Shown here in pieces: positions 56,889 to 64,000 of a stretch of 64,000 nt of DNA (its first letter is position 1; the number at the start of each line of letters is the position of its first letter). The translations under genes and the position numbers were made by a program. This DNA comes from Dietzia natronolimnaea (GTDB lineage: Bacteria > Actinomycetota > Actinomycetes > Mycobacteriales > Mycobacteriaceae), in the NCBI RefSeq assembly GCF_039525805.1, contig NZ_BAAAHZ010000010.1. One strand, given 5' to 3'. The notes beneath the pieces were generated by a model. The model was not told where the DNA came from. It did not search any database and was given only the letters and a program-made list of their open reading frames with translations.

Positions 56889-59075
56889 ATGTCCGGATCC
56901 GGGAAGTACCAGTACGGCGACGGCGACATCACGCTGGGCGCCGGGCGCGCGACCGTCGAACTCGCGGTGACCAACACCGGAGACCGCGCCGTCCAGGTGG
57001 GCTCGCACTACCACTTCTTCGAGGCCAACCGCGAGCTCCGGTTCGACCGGCCCGCCGCCTACGGGCGCCACCTGGCGATCGGCGCGGGCCTGGCGGTGCG
57101 GTTCGAACCCGGTCAGACCCGCACGGTGCGGCTGGTGGACTACGCCGGCGAGCGCGTCTGCCACGGCTTCTCCGGGCTGGTCGACGGCCCCCTCGACGAT
57201 CCGGCCGTGCGTGAGCGCGCGCTGGGGCGCATGCGCGACGGCGGGTTCCTCTGCGACAGCGCGGACGTGGCCGATGACGACGACAACGAGGCCCGGCCGC
57301 CCACGGACGGTGTGCCCGTCGCCGAGGGCCCGCCGACCGTGCTCCCGCGCGCGACCTACACCGACATCTACGGACCCACGGTCGGGGACCGACTGACGTT
57401 GGCGGACACGGTGTTGACCGTCGAGATCACTACTGATCACAACGCCGTCACCACCGACGGGACGTCCGGCTACGGCGAGGAGGCCGTCTACGGCGGCGGC
57501 AAGGCGATCCGGGACGGCATGGCGCAGGACCCGGCCGGCACGCGGGCCTCGGGCGCGCTCGACCTGGTGATCACCGGGGCCACGATCCTCGACGCCGTGA
57601 TCGGCGTGGTCAAGGGCGACATCGGGATTCGCGACGGCCGGATCGTGGCCGTGGGCAAGGCCGGGAACCCGCACCTGCAGGACGGAGTGCACCCCGAGCT
57701 GGTGATCGGGCCCGGCACGGAGGTGGTGGCGGGCGAGCACAAGATCGTCACCGCCGGGGGAGTGGACACCCACATCCACTTCATCGCCCCACAGCAGGTG
57801 GACGAGGCCCTCTCCAACGGGGTGACCACCATGTTCGGCGGAGGGACCGGCCCGTCCGAGGGCACCAAGGGGACCACCTGCACGCCGGGCGCCTGGAACA
57901 TCGGCCGGATGCTGCAGGCCGCCGACGGGCTGCCGGTGAACATCGGGATCCTGGGCAAGGGCAACACCTCCCAGCCCGAGTCGGCGGTCGAGCAGATCGT
58001 GGCCGGGGCGGCCGGGCTGAAGATCCACGAGGACTGGGGGACCACCCCGGCGGCCATCCGCTGCGTGCAGGAGGTCGCCGACCGGTACGACGTGCAGGTC
58101 GCGATCCACACCGACACCCTCAACGAGTCCGGCTTCTACGAGGACACCCGCGCCGCGTTCGGCGACTCGACCATCCACACCTTCCACTCCGAGGGCGCCG
58201 GCGGCGGCCACGCGCCCGACATCCTGCGGGTGTGCGGCGAGCCCAACGTCCTGCCCGCCTCCACCAACCCGACGCTGCCGTACACGGTCAACTCGGTCGA
58301 CGAGCTGCTCGACATGGTGATGGTCTGCCACCACCTGTCGCACGACATCCCCGAGGACGTGAGCTTCGCCGACTCCCGCGTGCGGGCCGAGACCATCGCC
58401 GCCGAGACCGTGCTGCACGACGAGGGCATCATCTCGATCTTCTCGTCCGACTCGCAGGCCATGGGACGGATCGGGGAGTCGTGGCAGCGGGCGTTCCAGA
58501 CCGCGCACCACTGCCGGGTCGAGCGCGGGCCGCTGCCCGAGGACAGCGAGGGCAACGACAACGAGCGGGTCCTGCGCTACGTCGCCAAGATGACCATCAA
58601 CCCCGCCATCGCCGCGGGAACCGCCGATCACCTGGGCTCGATCGAACCCGGCAAGCTCGCGGACCTGGTGGTGTGGCCGGTCGACTCGTTCGCCGCCAAG
58701 CCCTCGCTGGTGATCAAGGGGGGGATGATCGTGTGGGCGCCGATGGGGGACCCCAACGCCTCCCTACCCACCCCGCAGCCCGTGATCTACCGCCCGATGT
58801 TCGGCGCGTACGGCGGGGCCATGCAGTCCACCCGCGTGACGTTCCTGTCCGCGGCCGCGATCGAGGCCGGCGTGCCCGAGCAGCTGGGCCTGACCTCACC
58901 GTGCCTGCCCGTGCGCGGCTGCCGGGGGATCGGCAAGAAGGACATGGTCCGCAACGACCGCTGCCCGGAGATCGAGGTGGACCCCGACACGTACGTGGTG
59001 ACCGTCGACGGCGAGCCCGCCACCATCGCCCCGGCCACCACGCTGCCGCTGGCCCAGCTGCACTACCTGGCATGA
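56889..59075 (+). CDS. ureBC: Urease beta-alpha fusion subunit
   Basis: 728 residues: UreB part (about 1-115: GSHYHFFEANRELRFDR), an acidic Asp-rich linker (about 125-150: DVADDDDNEARPP) and a full UreC part. The catalytic set is intact: nickel ligands H295/H297 (THIHF), the carbamylated lysine K378 (GLKIHEDWG), H in AIHTDT and TFHSEGAGGGHAPD, flap C480-H481-H482 (VCHHLSHDIPEDV) and D521 (SSDSQAMGR). Fusion of UreB with UreC is uncommon: most bacteria keep them separate, Helicobacter fuses gamma-beta and plants fuse all three. ATG 56889 with AGGAG. Confidence 0.96.
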   Translation: MSGSGKYQYGDGDITLGAGRATVELAVTNTGDRAVQVGSHYHFFEANRELRFDRPAAYGRHLAIGAGLAVRFEPGQTRTVRLVDYAGERVCHGFSGLVDGPLDDPAVRERALGRMRDGGFLCDSADVADDDDNEARPPTDGVPVAEGPPTVLPRATYTDIYGPTVGDRLTLADTVLTVEITTDHNAVTTDGTSGYGEEAVYGGGKAIRDGMAQDPAGTRASGALDLVITGATILDAVIGVVKGDIGIRDGRIVAVGKAGNPHLQDGVHPELVIGPGTEVVAGEHKIVTAGGVDTHIHFIAPQQVDEALSNGVTTMFGGGTGPSEGTKGTTCTPGAWNIGRMLQAADGLPVNIGILGKGNTSQPESAVEQIVAGAAGLKIHEDWGTTPAAIRCVQEVADRYDVQVAIHTDTLNESGFYEDTRAAFGDSTIHTFHSEGAGGGHAPDILRVCGEPNVLPASTNPTLPYTVNSVDELLDMVMVCHHLSHDIPEDVSFADSRVRAETIAAETVLHDEGIISIFSSDSQAMGRIGESWQRAFQTAHHCRVERGPLPEDSEGNDNERVLRYVAKMTINPAIAAGTADHLGSIEPGKLADLVVWPVDSFAAKPSLVIKGGMIVWAPMGDPNASLPTPQPVIYRPMFGAYGGAMQSTRVTFLSAAAIEAGVPEQLGLTSPCLPVRGCRGIGKKDMVRNDRCPEIEVDPDTYVVTVDGEPATIAPATTLPLAQLHYLA

Positions 59076-59788
59076 GCGGCACCGATCTGTCGCGGCTGCT
59101 GCTCGCGTTGCAGTTCACCGACTCGTCCTTCCCCTCCGGGATGTACACCCTGTCCCACGGGCTCGAGGGGCTGGCCCAGCGCGGGGAGGTCGACGCCCGG
59201 CGCCTACCGGAGGTGCTGCACTCGATGCTGCGCCACGCCATCGGACCGGCGGACTCGGTCGCGCTCGCCCTCGCGTGGGCGGCCACGAGCGAGTACGGGG
59301 GCCGTGACACGGACGCACTGCTGGACGCGGTGACCCGCATCGACCGGCGACTGCACGCCACCCGGCTGACGCGGGAACTGCGCGACGGCGCGACCCGCAC
59401 GGGGAAGCAGGTCCTGGACCTGGCGGCCGAGCTGCTCGACGACCCGGTGGTCAGCGCCTGGAACGCGCACGTCAGAGCCCGCCGGTCGCCGGGGTCCCAG
59501 TCCGTGGTGATGGGGGTGGTCTACGCGCGCGGGGGGCTGGACCAGCGCGACGCCGTGGCCGCCGACCTCATCGCCGTGGTGATCAGCCTGGCCGGCGCCG
59601 CGCTGCGCCTGCGGTTGGCCGACCACCGCAGCGCCCAGGCGCTGGTCCTCGGTGCGGCCCCCGTGGTCGAGGAGGTCGCCGACGCCGCCGTCGGCACGGT
59701 GTTGGAGGATCTGGGCGGGTTCGCCCCGGTGCTGGACCTGGCCAGTTGCCACCACGAGAACTCCGACGCCCGGCTCTTCGCGAGCTGA
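59072..59788 (+). CDS. ureF: Urease accessory protein UreF
   Basis: 238 residues of the all-helical UreF: LLLALQFTDSSFPSGMYTLSHGLEG (start motif), RTGKQVLDLA, VVMGVVYARGGL. UreF links UreD and UreG in the complex that loads nickel into apo-urease. ATG 59072 overlaps the ureBC stop (ATGA). It ends in a C/H-containing tail (CHHENSDARL). Confidence 0.94.
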   Translation: MSGTDLSRLLLALQFTDSSFPSGMYTLSHGLEGLAQRGEVDARRLPEVLHSMLRHAIGPADSVALALAWAATSEYGGRDTDALLDAVTRIDRRLHATRLTRELRDGATRTGKQVLDLAAELLDDPVVSAWNAHVRARRSPGSQSVVMGVVYARGGLDQRDAVAADLIAVVISLAGAALRLRLADHRSAQALVLGAAPVVEEVADAAVGTVLEDLGGFAPVLDLASCHHENSDARLFAS

Positions 59789-59841
59789 CGCACACCCACA
59801 CGCACGCCACCCACACGCACGCCATGACGGAAGGGACGCAC

Positions 59842-60477
59842 ATGACCGAGGGACAGAACGTGTTGCGCATAGGGATCGGCGGGCCCGTGGGCTCGGGCAA
59901 GACCGCGCTCATCGAGGCGTTGGTGCCCCTGCTCATCGAGCGCGGGCGGGCCCCCGCGGTGATCACCAACGACATCTACACCCAGGAGGACGCCGAGCAC
60001 GTCCGCCGCACGCTGGCCGGCGTCCTCGATCCCGCCAAGGTGGTGGGTGTGGAGACCGGGTCGTGCCCCCACACCGCCGTCCGCGACGACCCCACCATGA
60101 ACCTGGCCGTGGGCGCCGAGATGCTCGAGGCCCACCCGGACGTCGACACCCTGATCTTCGAGTCCGGCGGGGACAACCTCACCCTGACGTTCTCGCCCGC
60201 TCTGGTGGACCTGTTCCTCTTCGTCCTGGACACCGCCGAGGGCGAGAAGATGCCGCGCAAGCGGGGGCCCGGCATCACTGAGTGCGACCTGCTGGTGATC
60301 AACAAGATCGACATCGCCCAGTACGTCCGCTGCGACCTGGGGGTGATGAGCTCGGACGCCGACCGCGTGCGCTCCGGCAAGCCGGTCGTGCTGACCGACT
60401 GCCTCAGCGGCACCGGGGTCGACGAGGTGCTGGACTACTTCGAGTCGCGTCGCGCGGACCTGCTGCCGAGCGCGTGA
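59842..60477 (+). CDS. ureG: Urease accessory GTPase UreG
   Basis: 211 residues: P-loop GPVGSGKT (14-21), TNDIYTQEDAEH, the nickel CPH motif in ETGSCPHTA, FESGGDNLT and INKIDIA. UreG dimerises with GTP and Ni and drives metal insertion. ATG 59842 has GGAAGGGA six bases upstream. In frame upstream the DNA encodes an alternating Thr/His stretch (about 59788-59823), so a longer His-tailed form could exist if translation started at the TTG at 59746 or a nearby codon. Confidence 0.95.
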   Translation: MTEGQNVLRIGIGGPVGSGKTALIEALVPLLIERGRAPAVITNDIYTQEDAEHVRRTLAGVLDPAKVVGVETGSCPHTAVRDDPTMNLAVGAEMLEAHPDVDTLIFESGGDNLTLTFSPALVDLFLFVLDTAEGEKMPRKRGPGITECDLLVINKIDIAQYVRCDLGVMSSDADRVRSGKPVVLTDCLSGTGVDEVLDYFESRRADLLPSA

Positions 60478-61478
60478 CCGCACCCGTGTCCCGGGCCGAC
60501 AGGCTGGCCCGCGCGGCCGACCCCGGCCACGTCTCGGCGGTCGTGGCGGCCGGTCCGGCGCATTCGGCCGGGTCGCTGCCCGTGGGATCGCCGGGCAAGG
60601 TCGGCGTCCTGGACCTCGACTACCGGGTCGACGCCGACGGGCGCACAGTGCTGGCCGACCGCTACCAGAAGTCTCCTCTACAGGTGATGCGCCCGCTGTA
60701 CGTCGACCCGCTGCTGCCCCACGTGCCGGTCACCTATCTCATGTCGACGGGCGGGGGCGTGGTGGGCGGCGACCGGCTGGACATCGACGTGCGGATGGCC
60801 GACCGGTCCCATTCGGTGATCACCACCCAGGCCGCCACGCGTATCCACCGCATGGACGCCGGCTTCGCCACGCAGAACGTCACGCTGACGCTGGGGGCCG
60901 GCGCGGTGTGCGAGTGGGTTCCCGACCCCCTCATCCCGTACGCCGGGAGCCGGTTCCAGCAGCGGCTGCGGGCGACGGTCCCCGAGGACGCGGTGCTGGT
61001 GGTCTCCGACGTCCTCACCGCCGGCCGGGTGGCGCGCGGCGAGCGGTGGGCGGTGGACGCGCTGGTCTCCCAGGTGGAGATCACCCGTCCCGACGGCACC
61101 CCGATGGTGGTGGACACCACGCGGATCGTGGGTGGAAGGGGTGCCGGGGTCGGCGCCGGACAGACCGGGCCCGACGACGACATGGTCACCGGCGGGTCCG
61201 ATGCCATCGGCACGCTGTTCGTCCTGGCGCCGGGCCTGGCGGCGGACCTGGCGGCGGCGATGCGAGCCGCGATCGGCTCGGGCGTGGGGGTGAGCCGGGG
61301 TGAGGTGAGCCGGGGTGAGGTGAGCTGTGGGGTGAGCACCCTGCCCGAGGGGTGCGGGGCGTGGTCCCGGGTGGTGGGCGGCAGCCCGGAGGCGGTGGAG
61401 GCCGCAGTGCGCGCGGTGTGGTCCGCCGCGCGTGAGCACGTGCTGGGGGCGCCGGCACCGGATCTGCGCAAGGGCTGA
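60474..61478 (+). CDS. ureD: Urease accessory protein UreD
   Basis: 334 residues: KVGVLDLDYRVDADGRTVL, the YLMSTGGGVVGGDRL core, TTQAATRIHRM and WVPDPLIPYAGSRF are all UreD/UreH landmarks. It forms the base of the maturation complex on apo-urease. A short in-frame 15-bp repeat (61290-61335, SRGEVSRGEV) lies near the C-terminus. GTG 60474 overlaps the ureG stop. Confidence 0.94.
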   Translation: MTAPVSRADRLARAADPGHVSAVVAAGPAHSAGSLPVGSPGKVGVLDLDYRVDADGRTVLADRYQKSPLQVMRPLYVDPLLPHVPVTYLMSTGGGVVGGDRLDIDVRMADRSHSVITTQAATRIHRMDAGFATQNVTLTLGAGAVCEWVPDPLIPYAGSRFQQRLRATVPEDAVLVVSDVLTAGRVARGERWAVDALVSQVEITRPDGTPMVVDTTRIVGGRGAGVGAGQTGPDDDMVTGGSDAIGTLFVLAPGLAADLAAAMRAAIGSGVGVSRGEVSRGEVSCGVSTLPEGCGAWSRVVGGSPEAVEAAVRAVWSAAREHVLGAPAPDLRKG

Positions 61479-61509
61479 GAAACCCAGGGTTCACTGCAGG
61501 TGGATCGAG

Positions 61510-61525
61510 GCAACACAGACGAAAC
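61510..61525 (+). promoter_or_regulatory. GlnR-type box upstream of the urea importer operon
   Basis: GCAAC-N6-GAAAC (61510-61525), part of a 21-base motif shared with the ureA promoter at 19 of 21 positions. It is 111 bases upstream of urtA. Supports common nitrogen control of urea uptake and urease. Confidence 0.6.
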
Positions 61526-61635
61526 ACGGTGGAACCGTGCGGCTCACATGAAACTCATAACTTTGCGTTCATCGAGCGTCGATCCCCGAGAAGCGGGGGC
61601 CACCGACCGCCCGCCCACGGCAAGGATGAACCCGC

Positions 61636-62889
61636 GTGAAATCCATCTCCAGACGCACTGCTGCCGCCGCCGCCCTCGTGGTTCTGGGGGCCGGCGCCCT
61701 CACCGCCTGCGGCAACCGCACCTCGGACACCGCCGCGGCCGCCGCGGAATCGTGCGTGGACACCTCCGGCGACACCATCAAGATCGGGTCGCTGCACTCC
61801 CTCTCGGGAACCATGGCGATCTCCGAGCGGACCGTGCGTGACTCCGTCGAGCTCGCCGTGGAGCAGATCAACGCCGACGGCGGAGTGATGGGCAAGCAGA
61901 TCGAGACCGTGGTCGAGGACGGGGCCTCCGACCCGGCCGTGTTCGCGGAGAAGGCGCAGAAGCTCATCACCAGCGACTGCGTGGCCGCGATCTTCGGGGG
62001 ATGGACCTCCTCCTCCCGCAAGGCCATGCTGCCGGTGGTCGAGGACAACAACGCGCTGCTGTACTACCCCGTCCAGTACGAGGGGCTCGAGGCGTCGGAG
62101 AACATCTTCTACACCGGCGCCACCACCAACCAGCAGATCGTCCCGGGGCTGGAGTACCTCAAGGAGCAGGGCGTCGAATCGATGTACCTCGTCGGTTCGG
62201 ACTACGTCTTCCCGCAGACCGCCAACCGCGTGATCAAGGCGTGGGCGGAGGCCAACGACGTCGAGATCCTCGGTGAGGACTACACGCCGCTCGGGTCCAC
62301 CGACTTCTCCACCATCGTCAACAAGGTGCGCACCGCCGACCCGGACGCCGTCTTCAACACCCTCAACGGCGACTCCAACGTGGCCTTCTTCCGCGAGTAC
62401 ACCAACGCCGGCCTCACCGCGGAGGACACCCCGGTGGTGAGCGTGTCGATCGCCGAGGAGGAGGTCCAGGGCATCGGTGCGGACAACATCGAGGGCCAGC
62501 TCACGTCGTGGAACTACTACCAGACCATCGAGAGCCCGGAGAACACGTCGTTCGTCGAGGCGTTCAAGGCCAAGTACGGCGAGAACCGGGTCACCTCCGA
62601 CCCGATGGAGGCCGCGTACACCTCACTGTTCCTGTGGAAGAACACGGTCGAGAAGGCGGGCAGCTTCGACGTCGCCGAGATCCAGGAGAACGCGGGCGGG
62701 GTCAGCTTCGACGCCCCGGAGGGCACCGTGACGATCAACGGGGACAACAACCACATCTCCAAGACCGCACTCGTCGGGGAGATCCGCCCCGACGGCCTGA
62801 TCTACGAGGTGTGGAGCTCGGGCGAGCCCATCGAGCCGGACCCCTTCCTCGAGGGCTACGACTGGGCCGGCGACCTGTCCGGTAACTGA
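61636..62889 (+). CDS. urtA: Urea ABC transporter substrate-binding lipoprotein
   Basis: 417 residues: lipobox GALTAC (C25), then a periplasmic-binding type 1 domain of the UrtA kind (IKIGSLHSLSGTMAISE, YYPVQYEGLEASENIFYTGA, LVGSDYVFPQT, SVSIAEEEVQGIG, SWNYYQTIESPEN). It captures urea at nanomolar to micromolar levels. GTG 61636. First gene of the urt operon, next to urease. Confidence 0.95.
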   Translation: MKSISRRTAAAAALVVLGAGALTACGNRTSDTAAAAAESCVDTSGDTIKIGSLHSLSGTMAISERTVRDSVELAVEQINADGGVMGKQIETVVEDGASDPAVFAEKAQKLITSDCVAAIFGGWTSSSRKAMLPVVEDNNALLYYPVQYEGLEASENIFYTGATTNQQIVPGLEYLKEQGVESMYLVGSDYVFPQTANRVIKAWAEANDVEILGEDYTPLGSTDFSTIVNKVRTADPDAVFNTLNGDSNVAFFREYTNAGLTAEDTPVVSVSIAEEEVQGIGADNIEGQLTSWNYYQTIESPENTSFVEAFKAKYGENRVTSDPMEAAYTSLFLWKNTVEKAGSFDVAEIQENAGGVSFDAPEGTVTINGDNNHISKTALVGEIRPDGLIYEVWSSGEPIEPDPFLEGYDWAGDLSGN

Positions 62890-62910
62890 CCCAGTCCGAG
62901 TCCACCGCCC

Positions 62911-62945
62911 CCCGCGGCGGTCCCGGTCACCGGGGCCGCCGCGGG
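62911..62945 (+). terminator. Hairpin between urtA and urtB (attenuator or stabiliser)
   Basis: CCCGCGGCGG (62911-62920) pairs perfectly with CCGCCGCGGG (62936-62945), and inside it CCCGG/CCGGG (62922-62926, 62930-62934) extends the helix around a TCA loop. Such hairpins after binding-protein genes usually raise urtA mRNA over the membrane subunits. Confidence 0.7.
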
Positions 62946-62973
62946 CGGGTGCACGCAGGAGAAAGGAGCCGGT

Positions 62974-63858
62974 GTGGACGTCATCATCGGTCAACTCGCG
63001 ACGGGACTGAGCATCGGCTCGATCCTGTTGCTCGCAGCGCTCGGCCTGTCCCTGACCTTCGGGCAGATGGGCGTCATCAACATGGCGCACGGCGAGTTCA
63101 TCATGGCCGGCTGCTACACGGCCTACGTCATCCAACAATTCGTCGCCGCCTCCGGTGCGGGGCTGGCGATCTCCCTCGTGGCGGGGTTCGTGGTGGGCGG
63201 GTTGCTCGGGGTGATCCTCGAGGTGCTGCTCATCAGACGGCTGTACGCCCGACCGCTCGACACACTGCTCGTCACCTTCGGCGTCGGGCTGGTGCTGCAA
63301 CAGATCGCGCGCGACATCTGGGGAGCCCCCGCCGTCAACGTCGAGGTGCCCGCGTTCCTCCGCGGGAACCTGGTCCTGCTCGGGGCCTCCGTCCCGTACA
63401 CGCGGGTCTTCATCTTCCTCCTGGCCGTGGCGTGCGTCGCCGCACTCATGGCGGCCATGCGGTTCACCCCGATGGGGCGGCGCATCCGGGCCGTCACCCT
63501 CAACCGCGACCTCGCCGAGAGCTCCGGCATCAACTCACGCCGCAGCGACCTGACCACGTTCTTCATCGGCTCCGGCCTCGCGGGGGTGGCGGGCGTGGCG
63601 CTGACCCTCATCGGTTCGACGAGCCCCACCATCGGGCAGTCCTACCTCATCGACGCGTTCCTCGTGGTGGTGGTCGGGGGCCTCGGTCAGCTGAGGGGCG
63701 CCGTCATCGCGGCCTTCGCGCTGGGGATCCTCAACTCGTTCTTCGAATACTCCACGACCGCCTCCGTGGCGAAGGTGCTCGTCTTCGTGACGATCATCGT
63801 CTTCCTCCAGATCCGCCCGCAGGGGCTGTTCGCCGTCAAGACCAGGAGCCTGGCATGA
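62974..63858 (+). CDS. urtB: Urea ABC transporter permease
   Basis: 294 residues with about eight hydrophobic helices, LivH-like: LAALGLSLTFGQMGVINMAHGEFIMAG and the EAA-type loop AVTLNRDLAESSGINSRRSD. Part of the Urt complex with UrtC, UrtD and UrtE. GTG 62974 with AAAGGAG. Its stop overlaps the urtC start (ATGA). Confidence 0.95.
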   Translation: MDVIIGQLATGLSIGSILLLAALGLSLTFGQMGVINMAHGEFIMAGCYTAYVIQQFVAASGAGLAISLVAGFVVGGLLGVILEVLLIRRLYARPLDTLLVTFGVGLVLQQIARDIWGAPAVNVEVPAFLRGNLVLLGASVPYTRVFIFLLAVACVAALMAAMRFTPMGRRIRAVTLNRDLAESSGINSRRSDLTTFFIGSGLAGVAGVALTLIGSTSPTIGQSYLIDAFLVVVVGGLGQLRGAVIAAFALGILNSFFEYSTTASVAKVLVFVTIIVFLQIRPQGLFAVKTRSLA

Positions 63859-64000
63859 CCGACACCGCCACCATCGGCACCACCACCCCGGACCCGGCCG
63901 AGCCGGCCGCGGGTCGTCGGGGACGGCCACCTCGTCTGCCCCTGCCCGGCGCGCTGACCACCGAGGGCGAACGACCCCGTTGGGTGTTCTGGGTGGCGCT
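63855..64000 (+). CDS. urtC: Urea ABC permease UrtC (5' part only)
   Basis: ATG 63855 overlaps urtB. The 48 codons visible give a Thr/Pro/Arg-rich cytoplasmic N-terminus (TTTPDPAEPAAGRRGRPP) ending at the first hydrophobic residues (WVFWVA). Assigned as the second permease mostly from its place after urtB. Confidence 0.7.
   Translation, partial: MTDTATIGTTTPDPAEPAAGRRGRPPRLPLPGALTTEGERPRWVFWVA

Noticed and set aside
55716..58631. 971-residue minus-strand open frame across ureA-ureBC
   Set aside because: Antisense of highly conserved urease genes; typical stop-free shadow in GC-rich DNA, with Val/Gly/Asp/His-biased composition.
61290..61335. Possible regulator repeat array (GTGAGCCGGG)
   Set aside because: In-frame 15-bp coding repeat near the ureD 3' end; no sign of a binding site.

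Overview
The window is very GC-rich DNA with short intergenic gaps, many GTG starts, ATGA/GTGA start-stop overlaps and strong GC stem-loops without a U-tract. It reads as the chromosome of a high-GC actinobacterium. The gene set (GlnR-type sites, TetR, ECF and LuxR regulators, CueP, small secreted excalibur proteins, urease next to urea uptake) fits the Mycobacteriales, perhaps a Dietzia- or Gordonia-like genus. No rRNA or marker gene is present to settle this. There is no rRNA, tRNA, CRISPR array or complete insertion sequence.

Layout. 1-5.4 kb: a TerC-type manganese exporter under a yybP-ykoY riboswitch, several small secreted proteins and one unrecognised 418-residue protein with somewhat lower GC. 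5.6-11.7 kb: DedA, an F420-type oxidoreductase, a cation/proton antiporter, Dps and a coupled oxidoreductase/DUF1295 pair. 11.8-13.7 kb: a hipBA toxin-antitoxin module with three evenly spaced operators, abutting a broken kdpE. 14-18 kb: a secreted peptidase and a TetR/MFS efflux pair around a perfect operator. 18-30 kb: a small tail-anchored protein, two more secreted paralogues, a LuxR regulator, hydrolases, an SDR, an enoyl-CoA hydratase and a SigG-like sigma factor. 30-34 kb: a lipoprotein, a YciI/DGPF protein, an MpaB-like oxygenase and an ECF42 sigma factor.

35.3-39.2 kb is one tightly coupled operon of Asp23/Gls24-type proteins, their membrane partners and an ECF sigma factor. 39.2-43.2 kb holds two tandem pairs, each a WxL-like secreted protein plus a membrane-anchored DUF916-type partner. 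43.4-47.2 kb is a copper module (CueP, DUF305, two-component system, cysteine-rich Csp). 47.3-50 kb: a Tat-exported metallo-hydrolase and a TetR/maleylpyruvate-isomerase-like pair whose operator covers the repressor start codon.

50-64 kb forms a nickel-urea-nitrogen block: a nickel/peptide-type ABC importer with a fused permease-ATPase, a divergent ArsR sensor, a urease operon (ureA, a His-rich chelatase-like protein, a ureB-ureC fusion, ureF, ureG, ureD; no ureE) and the start of the urtABC urea importer. Matching GlnR-like boxes lie in front of ureA and urtA, so nitrogen limitation probably switches on uptake and hydrolysis together. The His-rich protein sitting where a nickel chaperone would be expected is the most interesting single observation.
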